DNA from: an uncultured Granulosicoccus sp.
GTDB lineage: Bacteria > Pseudomonadota > Gammaproteobacteria > Granulosicoccales > Granulosicoccaceae
DNA length: 64,000 nucleotides
Reading direction: 5' to 3'
NCBI GenBank assembly: GCA_947492525.1
Contig: CANLNQ010000005.1
Coordinates: forward strand, 185,099-249,098
Of this stretch, positions 54,410 through 64,000 are shown in pieces (the stretch's first letter is position 1; the number at the start of each line of letters is the position of its first letter). Both the position numbers and the translations under genes were made by a program. A model generated the notes under the pieces. It saw nothing but the letters and a program-made list of their open reading frames with translations. It made no database searches and had not been told where the DNA came from.

Positions 54410-56029
54410 ATGGTTGATATCAATGATGCAGACGCAGGCGGAGGCACTTCGGTGAATCCGCCTGCACAGTCGGGTGATGATTCTCTGGCCATCGAACTGC
54501 GCGGTATCTCCAAGCGATTCGGAGCGGTTCGCGCCAACCAGAATATCGACCTGAAGGTTGCCCGAGGTACCATCCACGGTATCGTGGGCGAGAACGGGGC
54601 AGGCAAGTCGACCCTGATGAGCATCCTCTACGGCTTTTATCAGGCCGATAGCGGGGAGGTGCTTATCAACGGTAAACCCGTTGCCATCCATGATTCCAGC
54701 GATGCCATTGCGGCAGGCATCGGCATGGTGCATCAGCACTTCATGCTGGTCGACACATTCAGTGTGCTGGAGAATGTCATGCTGGGTGCCGAGGGCAATG
54801 CCCTGCTGTCACACAGCGCTTCCGCCGCTCGCAAGGAACTGCAACGCCTGGCCGACGAATACCAGTTGTCGGTGCATGTCGATTCCCTGGTGTCCGACCT
54901 GCCCGTGGGCGAACAGCAACGTACCGAGATTCTCAAGGCCCTCTACCGTCATGCGGAGATCCTGATTCTCGACGAGCCTACCGGCGTGTTGACGCCGCAG
55001 GAGGCCGATCAACTGTTTGTCGTGCTCAACGCTCTGAAAGAGCGGGGCGTGACTGTCATCCTGATCACGCACAAGCTGCGTGAAATCATGGATGTGACCG
55101 ACACCGTGTCCGTGCTGCGCATGGGCGAGATGGTGTCACACCTCAATACGCGTGATACCAGCATGAGCGAGCTGGCCGAACTGATGGTTGGCCGCAAGCT
55201 GGAATCCAGAAACTACCATCGCGACGGACCACTGCCGCCGGCGACCGGCGAGGGAATCGAGGTGGTCAATCTCGGTGTCATCGACAAGAGTGGCAAGCAG
55301 CGGCTGAAGAACCTGTCCTTCGAGGTCAAGCGCGGCGAGATTGTCGGCGTGGCAGGCGTGGCCGGGAACGGGCAGAGCATGCTGCTCGAAGTGCTGTCGG
55401 GCATCAGCCTGCCCACCACGGGCCACTTCGTCATCAATGGCCAGAAAGCCTCGGCCGATGAGCCTGTCTCACCGTCACGGATGCGTGAACTGAAGGTGCA
55501 GCATGTACCGGAGGATCGGCTCAAGCTGGGCCTGGTGAAGTCATTCACGGCAGCGGAAAGCTCGGTGCTGGGTTATCAGCGTGCAAGGCGTTTCAATCTG
55601 CGTGGCCTGCTGAAGCTGAAGACCATTCGTGCTACCTGCCGTCGACTGATGGAAGGGCTTGATGTGCGACCGGCCGATCCGAATCTGAAATCGGCCTCGT
55701 TCTCCGGCGGCAATCAGCAGAAGCTGATACTGGCGCGCGAGCTGGAACGAGAACCGGAGGTGCTGCTCGTGGGGCAACCCACACGTGGGGTGGATATCGG
55801 CGCCATCGAGCTGATTCACGAGAAGATCATCGAAATGCGGGACAAGGGCTGTGCCATCCTGCTGGTGTCTGTCGAACTGGACGAGATCATGAGTCTGGCG
55901 GATCGGATCATCGTCATGTATGAAGGTCAGATCGTTGCGGAGGTCAACGGGCGTGACGCGAACAAGACCCAGCTGGGTCTGATGATGGCCAATGCACATC
56001 AGGAACCTGTTCAGGACTCCGTAGCATGA
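54410..56029 (+). CDS. Nucleoside ABC importer ATPase with two ABC modules (YufO/RbsA-like)
   Basis: 539 residues. First module: Walker A GENGAGKST near 62, signature-like LPVGEQQRTEI, Walker B LILDEPTGVLTPQEADQLF. Second module: GVAGNGQSMLLEVL near 318 replaces a normal Walker A, signature SFSGGNQQKLILARELE, Walker B VLLVGQPTRGVDIGAIE. The degenerate second P-loop is typical of this class. It energises import of nucleosides with the two permeases that follow. Its stop overlaps the next start by four bases. Confidence 0.94.
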   Translation: MVDINDADAGGGTSVNPPAQSGDDSLAIELRGISKRFGAVRANQNIDLKVARGTIHGIVGENGAGKSTLMSILYGFYQADSGEVLINGKPVAIHDSSDAIAAGIGMVHQHFMLVDTFSVLENVMLGAEGNALLSHSASAARKELQRLADEYQLSVHVDSLVSDLPVGEQQRTEILKALYRHAEILILDEPTGVLTPQEADQLFVVLNALKERGVTVILITHKLREIMDVTDTVSVLRMGEMVSHLNTRDTSMSELAELMVGRKLESRNYHRDGPLPPATGEGIEVVNLGVIDKSGKQRLKNLSFEVKRGEIVGVAGVAGNGQSMLLEVLSGISLPTTGHFVINGQKASADEPVSPSRMRELKVQHVPEDRLKLGLVKSFTAAESSVLGYQRARRFNLRGLLKLKTIRATCRRLMEGLDVRPADPNLKSASFSGGNQQKLILARELEREPEVLLVGQPTRGVDIGAIELIHEKIIEMRDKGCAILLVSVELDEIMSLADRIIVMYEGQIVAEVNGRDANKTQLGLMMANAHQEPVQDSVA

Positions 56030-57153
56030 GTATCAATACCAGCAGCATTCCATTGCCAGCCTGGCTGGAAATCGGGCTCATACCGGTACTGAACATCGTC
56101 ATGGCGCTGTTCTTCTCCGGTCTCATCATGCTGGCCATCGGGGTCAATCCGATCGAGGCGGTCGGTATCATGATCAACGGTGCCTTCGGCTACGATGAAG
56201 CCATCGGCTATACCCTGTACTACACCACCAACTTCATCTTCACCGGGCTGGCCGTGGCCGTTGCCTTCCATGCCAATCTGTTCAATATCGGTGGCGAAGG
56301 GCAGGCCTATATCGGTGGCCTGGGTGTCGGTCTGGTCTTTCTGCTGCTCGACAAGTACCTGCCGATGATTCTGCTGATACCGCTGGGCATCATGGCCGCC
56401 GGGCTGTTCGGTGCCGCCTGGGCGTATATTCCTGCCTGGTTGCAGGCCCACCGCGGCAGCCACATCGTCATCACGACCATCATGTTCAACTTCATCGCCT
56501 CGTCCATCATGGTGTATCTGCTGGTGAACGTGCTGATCAAGCCGGGTCAGATGTCGCCGGAGACCCGCCAGTTCGACGAGTCGTCCTGGTTGCCATTCAT
56601 GCATGAGGTGCTGGGCTGGTTCGGCATGGAAGTGACGCGCTCGCCACTGAATCTGTCCCTGGTGTTTGCGCTGCTGTGCTGCGTCTTCGTGTGGGTCTAC
56701 ATCTGGCGTACGCGCTGGGGGTACGAGCTTCGAACCTCCGGTCAGAGTGAGGCCGCGGCGCGCTATGCGGGTATCAAGCCCAAGACCGTCATCATCACCG
56801 CCATGTGTGTGTCCGGTGCGTTGGCGGGTTTTGTGGCGGTCAATGAAATCATGGGTGTGCATCATCGCCTGCTGCTCAATTTCACGGCCGGTTACGGGTT
56901 CACCGGTATCGCCGTGTCGCTGATGGGGCGCAATCACCCGGTCGGCATCATCATGGCCAGTCTGCTGTTCGGTGTGCTGTATCAGGGCGGGGCAGAGCTT
57001 GCTTTCGAGATCCCCAAGATCACACGCGAGATGGTGGTGGCCATTCAGGGTCTCATCATTCTGTTCTCCGGTGCGCTGGCGCTCATGCTGCGGCCCTGGG
57101 TGGTGCAGGGGTATCTCAAATTCAAGCCTGTTGACGAGGTGGTGCCCGCCTGA
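56026..57153 (+). CDS. Nucleoside ABC importer permease 1 (YufP-like)
   Basis: 375-residue membrane protein with about ten hydrophobic helices, BPD_transp_2 family. Conserved NFIFTGLAVAVAFHANLFNIGGEGQAYIGGLG and GYGFTGIAVSLMGRNHPVGIIMASLLFGVLYQGG are the usual signature segments. First of two paralogous permeases that form the channel heterodimer. ATG 56026 overlaps the ATPase stop, and its stop overlaps the second permease start. Confidence 0.94.
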   Translation: MSINTSSIPLPAWLEIGLIPVLNIVMALFFSGLIMLAIGVNPIEAVGIMINGAFGYDEAIGYTLYYTTNFIFTGLAVAVAFHANLFNIGGEGQAYIGGLGVGLVFLLLDKYLPMILLIPLGIMAAGLFGAAWAYIPAWLQAHRGSHIVITTIMFNFIASSIMVYLLVNVLIKPGQMSPETRQFDESSWLPFMHEVLGWFGMEVTRSPLNLSLVFALLCCVFVWVYIWRTRWGYELRTSGQSEAAARYAGIKPKTVIITAMCVSGALAGFVAVNEIMGVHHRLLLNFTAGYGFTGIAVSLMGRNHPVGIIMASLLFGVLYQGGAELAFEIPKITREMVVAIQGLIILFSGALALMLRPWVVQGYLKFKPVDEVVPA

Positions 57154-58124
57154 TGGAAGCGCTCTCCGGATTCTTCGCCATACTCGACGCCACCCTGCGC
57201 GTATCGACACCCTTGATTCTGGCTGCCATGGCCGGGCTGTTCTCCGAACGTTCCGGTATCGTCGATATCAGTCTCGAGGGCAAGATGCTGGCCTCGGCCT
57301 TTGCCGCTGCGGCCGTTGCCGCCGTCACCGGCAGTGCCTGGCTGGCACTGGGTACCGGCATGCTGGTGGGGGTCGTGCTGGCACTGGTGCATGGTTTTGC
57401 CTGCATCACGCATCGTGGCAATCAGGTGGTCAGTGGTCTTGCCATCAACATCCTGGCCTCCGGTCTGACGGTGGTGCTGGGTATTGCCTGGTTTGCCCAG
57501 GGCGGACAGACGCCTTCGCTGGGCAGCGATGCGCGCTTCATGCCGCTGGAGTTGCCGCTGGCCGAGGCCGCTCGCGCCATTCCGGTTATCGGCACGTTCT
57601 ACGCCGATGTGATCAGTGGCCACAATGTGCTGGTGTATGTGGCCTGGGTGGCCGTGTTCGCGACCTGGTGGGTGGTCTACCGCACACGCTTCGGGCTGCG
57701 TATCCGGGCGGTGGGTGAGAATCCTCTGGCCGTGGACACCGCCGGGCTGTCGGTGAGCCGTCTGCGCTACTCGGCCGTTGCCATCTGCGGTGCCTTGTCC
57801 GGCATCGCCGGTACCTACCTCTCTACCGCACAGAACGCCTCCTTCGTGCGCGAAATGACGGCCGGGCAGGGCTATATCGCCCTGGCTGCCCTGATCTTCG
57901 GCAAATGGCGACCCGTGCCGGCCATGCTGGCCTGCCTGATGTTCGGTTTCCTCGATGCCGTCGCCATCCGCATGCAGGGCGTGGTGCTGCCAGTGATCGG
58001 CGAAGTACCCGTCCAGGCCATCCAGGCCTTGCCTTACATACTCACCGTCATCCTGCTCGCCGGCTTCATCGGCCGCGCCACCGCCCCCAAAGCCGTCGGC
58101 ATCCCCTTCCTCAAAGAACGCTAA
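57153..58124 (+). CDS. Nucleoside ABC importer permease 2 (YufQ-like)
   Basis: 323 residues, BPD_transp_2 family, about eight to ten hydrophobic helices. LILAAMAGLFSERSGIVDISLEGKMLASAF is the conserved opening; FVREMTAGQGYIALAALIFGKWRPV the family C-terminal signature. Starts on the last base of the preceding stop (TGATG). Last gene of the importer operon; its stop codon lies inside the first copy of an 18-bp direct repeat. Confidence 0.94.
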   Translation: MEALSGFFAILDATLRVSTPLILAAMAGLFSERSGIVDISLEGKMLASAFAAAAVAAVTGSAWLALGTGMLVGVVLALVHGFACITHRGNQVVSGLAINILASGLTVVLGIAWFAQGGQTPSLGSDARFMPLELPLAEAARAIPVIGTFYADVISGHNVLVYVAWVAVFATWWVVYRTRFGLRIRAVGENPLAVDTAGLSVSRLRYSAVAICGALSGIAGTYLSTAQNASFVREMTAGQGYIALAALIFGKWRPVPAMLACLMFGFLDAVAIRMQGVVLPVIGEVPVQAIQALPYILTVILLAGFIGRATAPKAVGIPFLKER

Positions 58125-58163
58125 CGGGTCGGACCACGCTAACGACGCTAACGGGTCGGACCA
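58119..58163 (+). repeat. Direct repeat of CGCTAACGGGTCGGACCA
   Basis: The 18-bp unit occurs at 58119-58136 and 58146-58163, separated by CGCTAACGA, a partial third copy of its start. The first copy covers the last sense codon and stop of the permease gene. Looks like a local tandem duplication of about 27 bp. Confidence 0.85.
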
Positions 58164-58513
58164 TCGTAAGTTGCTGATTGTAAATAAACAATCACCTCTA
58201 TCGCCGTGACTTCCAGCCTTAAAGGCCTGTTTCTGGTGTCAAAAACAGGTCTTTAAGGCGCTACTCCTATCTGCCAGCTGCTGCACGGTGTGAGTTGTCT
58301 CTGCACGTATCCACTCATTGCACATGACAGCTGCCATGACTCGGTTTGCCATTCCTTCCCTGTGTATGAACACGAGCGTTGGCCAGTCGACAGCAGCCAG
58401 TCGATCGTTAAATAGCTGATATTCATCTGTAAATCAGCCCAACAAGGCTCTCCAGCACCGTTGTTTCGATGAATATCCTATGAAGAATCAAGGAGTAATG
58501 GTGGTCCGACCCG
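58125..58513. repeat. 389-bp gene-free segment bounded by 13-bp inverted repeats
   Basis: CGGGTCGGACCAC at 58125-58137 is the exact reverse complement of GTGGTCCGACCCG at 58501-58513. A further near copy (last base T) is at 58152-58164. The inside carries no ORF of note, is visibly richer in A/T than its flanks, and has a GATTGT/ACAATC hairpin at 58176-58193 and a larger one at 58216-58259. No target-site duplication is evident. Candidate miniature or REP-like non-autonomous element, or a regulatory insertion before argG. Confidence 0.5.
58216..58259. repeat. Long imperfect palindrome with 17-bp arms
   Basis: Arms at 58216-58232 (GCCTTAAAGGCCTGTTT) and 58243-58259 pair at 16 of 17 positions, the single mismatch being a G-T wobble in RNA, with a 10-base loop. 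No T-run follows, so it is not a classical intrinsic terminator, though it could end transcription of the importer operon or form a REP-like unit. Confidence 0.8.
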
Positions 58514-58530
58514 AGGGGGATGTTTGGTAG

Positions 58531-61071
<2,541 letters not shown>

Positions 61072-61075
<4 letters not shown>

Positions 61076-63315
61076 ACAGCGTGCCGATCGTTCAGGACGT
61101 CTGCCTGCTCGGTGGTGGGCACAGCCATGTATTGCTGATCCGTCGCTGGGCCATGCAGGCTCTGCCGGGGGTGCGCCTGACTCTGGTGTCCAGTGGTTCG
61201 ATGACGCCGTATTCAGGCATGTTGCCGGGCATGATTGCCGGCCATTACAGCGTGGATGATATACACGTGGACCTGCGCAAGCTTTGCACCTGGGCAGGCG
61301 TTCGTTTCATCGAGGAGACAGCCATCTCGCTGGACCTTGCGCGCAGAGAAGTCGGTTTCGAATCGAGACCTGAGCTGGCCTTCGACGTAGTGTCTCTGGA
61401 CACTGGCAGTACGCCGGATCTATCCGTCCCGGGCGCCATGGAATATGTGACTCCGGTTAAGCCGGTACACAGCTTTCATGCGCGATGGCAGCAGATTCGG
61501 GAGCGGCTCGACTCATCCAGCGAAGAGCGGGTGTCGATCGGTGTTGTCGGCTCGGGCGCCGGTGGTTTCGAACTTGTGACTGCCATGCGTCATGTGCTCG
61601 ACAGTGAGCAGGCGCGGCTGTTCTGGTTCCTGCGCAAGGACATGCCCTTGTCCGGTCGTCCCGATCGCGTCGGCGAGTTGGCCCTGGCGGCCGCCAGGCG
61701 TGCCGGTATAACGGTCGTCACGCGATTCGATGTGGTCCAGGTCAAGGCTGATCGCCTGGTGGCGGCGGATGAACGGGAGGTGGAACTGGATGAAATTCTC
61801 TGGTGCACCGGTGCCGTCGGACCTGCCTGGCCGGCAGCTGCGGGACTGGCTGTGGATAGTCGCGGGTTTGTCAGTACCAATGCCTGTCTGCAAAGCGTTT
61901 CCCACGATTTCGTGTTTGCAACCGGTGACATCGGTACGCAACGTGAGACGCCGAGCGCCAAGGCGGGCGTATTCGCCGTACGTCAGGCGCCGGTTCTGTT
62001 CGAAAATATCCGGCAATACCTGCTGGGCGGGAAGCTCGAGGTCTATCGTCCGCAGAAGGATTTCCTCAGCCTGATGGCTACGGGGGAGAAGCGCGCAATT
62101 GCCAATCGTGGCCCCTTGACCATCGAGGCGGATTGGGTGTGGCGCTGGAAGGATCATATCGACAGAACCTTCATGGGAAAATTCAGCGAGCTGCCGGTCA
62201 TGAATGTGAACCCGGGAATACTGAAGCTGCCCGACGCCTTGCGTGAACGTTATCTTGACGCATATGGTGCAAGAGCTGGTCACGCGCGGGCTGCCATGCG
62301 GTGCCGTGGTTGCGGTTCCAAGGTCGGTGAGCCTGTGCTGGAGCGCGTGCTGGCGGATGTCCGCAGCCACCCGGCAGGGATTGCCGCGTCGAAACTGTCG
62401 CCCGCCGCAGATACCGCCATTCTGGATTTGCCGGGGCGAACGCTGGTTCAATCCATCGATCACCTGGATGCCATTGTCGATGACCCCTATCTGCTCGGTC
62501 GCCTGGCTGCCATGCATGCATTGAGCGATGTCGTGACGGTCGATGCCCAGGTGCATTCCGCACAGGTCATTGCCTCCGTGCCCTCCGGTACGGAAGTCGT
62601 GGTCGAGCGCGATCTGAAACTGCTGATGAGTGGTGTGTCAGTTGCGCTTGAAGAAGAACAGTGCGCGCTGGCCGGAGGCCACACCGTGCAGTCGGAAACC
62701 ATGTCCCTCGGCGTGGTGGTGAATGCCGTACTCAACGACAGTGGCAGGCCGGGCGGGGCTGGGCGGTTGCCCTCGGTGAACGCTGGTGATGCCCTGATCC
62801 TGACCCAACCGCTGGGTATCGGCACCGTGTTCGCCGGACTCATGCAGGGTCGGACGCGTGGTCCCGATGTCGGCAATGCCCTGCAACATATGCTCAAGAG
62901 CAATCGGTCTGCGGCCGAGATCGCGCGAAAGGCCGGTGCCCGCTATATGACTGACGTCACCGGGTTCGGCTTGCTGGGCCATCTGCACCGCCTGCTCGAT
63001 GGACTGCAAGCCGGGGCGCAGCTGGACAGTGCCAGGATTCCGCTCATGGAAGGCGCACTGACACTGGCCGAGCAGGGTGTACGCAGTTCCCTGTGGCCGG
63101 AAAACCGCCAGGTACTGGAATCCCCTGATGTGCGTGCGGCATTGTCGACATCCATGCTGTCGTTACTGTGTGACCCACAGACCGGAGGTGGGTTGCTGGC
63201 CATCGTGCCTGCGTCCCGGCAGGATGATTGTCTTGATCAGCTGCATGCAGCGGGATATGCCGATGCTGCGGTGATAGGCGTCATTGCCCCAACCACGACA
63301 CTGAGCGTGTCATGA
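61072..63315 (+). CDS. selD: Selenide, water dikinase fused to NADH-dehydrogenase-like flavoprotein
   Basis: 747 residues, GTG start overlapping the mnmH stop. Residues 1-385 are a pyridine-nucleotide-disulfide oxidoreductase/NDH-2-like domain (VCLLGGGHSHVLLIRRWAM; GVVGSGAGGFELVTAM; FATGDIGT). Residues about 400-747 are SelD: active loop CRGCGSKVGEPVLERVL near 408-424 with the catalytic Cys and Lys kept and Ser at the second Cys position of E. coli SelD; SIDHLDAIVDDPYLLGRLAAMHALSDV; LAGGHTV; TDVTGFGLLGHLHRLL. Makes selenophosphate from selenide and ATP. Fused SelD proteins of this kind are known. The flavoprotein half may reduce a selenium precursor. Confidence 0.93.
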
Positions 63316-63337
63316 ACCGTGTTCGAGAGGAAGTCTG

Positions 63338-64000
63338 ATGGACAACACCCTGCTGTGGCTACGCGCTGAATCCAAGGCCTTCGAGGAACGCACCTTGCTG
63401 ACACCCGCGGTGACGCGTGAGCTGCTGCAGGCCGGCTACGATGTCGTTGTCGAACGCAGCACGGCGCGCATTTTCGATGATGATGAATACCAGCAAGCCG
63501 GTTGCCGACTCGTGCCAGAGGGCAGTTGGCAGGCGGCTCCGGTTCATGCCTTCATCATGGGGCTCAAGGAGCTGGATCCGGTGCTGGGCCCCTTCACGCG
63601 ACGTCATGTCCATTTTGCGCACGCCTACAAGTACCAGAGTGGCTGGCAGGAAACGCTGAGTGCTTTCGCGCGAGGCAAAGGCACCCTGTATGACCTTGAA
63701 TACCTGGTCGATGATCAGGGGCGACGCGTCGCGGCGTTTGGATACTGGGCGGGCTTTGTCGGCGCCGCCACTGCGGTGCTGGCCTGGGCGGGACAGGTAC
63801 TGGGGCGAGATCCTGCCTTGTCGACACTGCAAGCCTGGCCTGACAAGAATGCGCTGATCGCCGAGGTGCGCGATCATTTGGCCCAAGCCTTGACTTCGCT
63901 GCCGGACAATACGACAGACTCTTCCAACGCCAACGCCAACGCCAACGCCAACGCCAACGCCAACGCCAACGCCAACGCCAACGCCAACGCCAACGCCAAC
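63338..64000 (+). CDS. Saccharopine dehydrogenase, L-lysine-forming (LYS1 type), 3' end outside window
   Basis: N-terminal 221 residues of an alanine dehydrogenase/PNT-superfamily enzyme. LWLRAESKAFEERTLLTP, YQQAGCRLVPEGSWQAAP, IMGLKEL, FAHAYKYQSGWQETL and GTLYDLEYLVDDQGRRVAAFGYWAGFVGAA align segment by segment with yeast Lys1, which interconverts saccharopine with lysine and 2-oxoglutarate. ATG 63338 has GAGAGGAAG just upstream. At residue 198 the protein enters an Asn-Ala dipeptide repeat that reaches the window end. In the yeast protein the NAD-binding domain would start here, so the repeat sits at the interdomain linker. Whether the gene continues intact cannot be seen. Confidence 0.88.
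   Translation, partial: MDNTLLWLRAESKAFEERTLLTPAVTRELLQAGYDVVVERSTARIFDDDEYQQAGCRLVPEGSWQAAPVHAFIMGLKELDPVLGPFTRRHVHFAHAYKYQSGWQETLSAFARGKGTLYDLEYLVDDQGRRVAAFGYWAGFVGAATAVLAWAGQVLGRDPALSTLQAWPDKNALIAEVRDHLAQALTSLPDNTTDSSNANANANANANANANANANANANAN
63929..64000 (+). repeat. Hexanucleotide tandem repeat (GCCAAC)12 or more
   Basis: Twelve perfect, uninterrupted GCCAAC units, preceded by TCCAAC, run to the last base of the window and probably beyond. They encode (Ala-Asn)n in frame inside the saccharopine dehydrogenase gene. Because the unit is six bases, slippage changes linker length without shifting frame. Confidence 0.97.

Overview
The window reads as about 64 kb of a chromosome from a free-living, probably marine, heterotrophic gammaproteobacterium. 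The housekeeping set is gammaproteobacterial: fused RlmKL, SohB, AcnA, E. coli-type ArgG and FadH. GC content is high and gene density is tight. The mix of guanidine, nucleoside and amino-acid uptake genes fits a large, versatile genome. A Granulosicoccus/Chromatiales-like source is a guess from gene content only. I saw no rRNA, tRNA, CRISPR array, phage or complete insertion sequence.

Layout. 1-4.2 kb: end of a catabolic operon with an ArgH-family lyase (cut by the window edge), a sugar-type ABC ATPase, a PfkB kinase and a DadA-like oxidase. 4.3-8.1 kb (minus): a periplasmic binding protein paired with a CHASE-PAS-GGDEF-EAL membrane protein. 8.3-11.1 kb (minus): a small membrane protein, a double UspA protein and a SulP anion transporter with a STAS domain. 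11.5-12.8 kb: a large disordered basic protein with a histone-H1/AlgP-like tail. 12.9-16.1 kb (minus): ETF-ubiquinone oxidoreductase and a beta-CASP metallo-hydrolase. 16.3-28.7 kb: RlmKL, SohB, a GAF histidine kinase with its response regulator, a Sad-type aldehyde dehydrogenase, AcnA, a two-TM ion channel and FadH.

29.1-39.1 kb is the most informative block. It is a complete guanidine-utilisation operon: guanidine-I (ykkC) riboswitch, ABC importer, two DUF1989 proteins (carboxyguanidine deiminase subunits), a biotin-dependent guanidine/urea carboxylase and allophanate hydrolase. Ahead of the riboswitch lie a near-consensus sigma-54 promoter and two NtrC-like dyads exactly 30 bp apart. This suggests stacked control by nitrogen status and by guanidine itself.

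39.1-45.3 kb: a family III CoA-transferase, a small membrane protein, an Hpt protein coupled to a REC-PAS-GGDEF-EAL protein, a hotdog thioesterase and (minus) DUF1289 plus HMG-CoA lyase. 45.4-58.1 kb: ribokinase and nucleoside hydrolase, a surface lipoprotein, an amidotransferase, a membrane-anchored glutamate-synthase-like protein, a Kef-type antiporter, a small unknown protein and a complete BMP-type nucleoside ABC importer. Together the nucleoside genes form a plausible import, base release and ribose phosphorylation route.

58.1-58.5 kb is gene-free, bounded by 13-bp inverted repeats, and holds a 17-bp-arm hairpin. 58.6-64 kb: ArgG, then MnmH (tRNA 2-selenouridine synthase) overlapping a SelD fused to an NADH-dehydrogenase-like flavoprotein. 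Last comes a lysine-forming saccharopine dehydrogenase of fungal LYS1 type, interrupted at its interdomain linker by at least twelve in-frame GCCAAC hexanucleotide repeats that run off the window.
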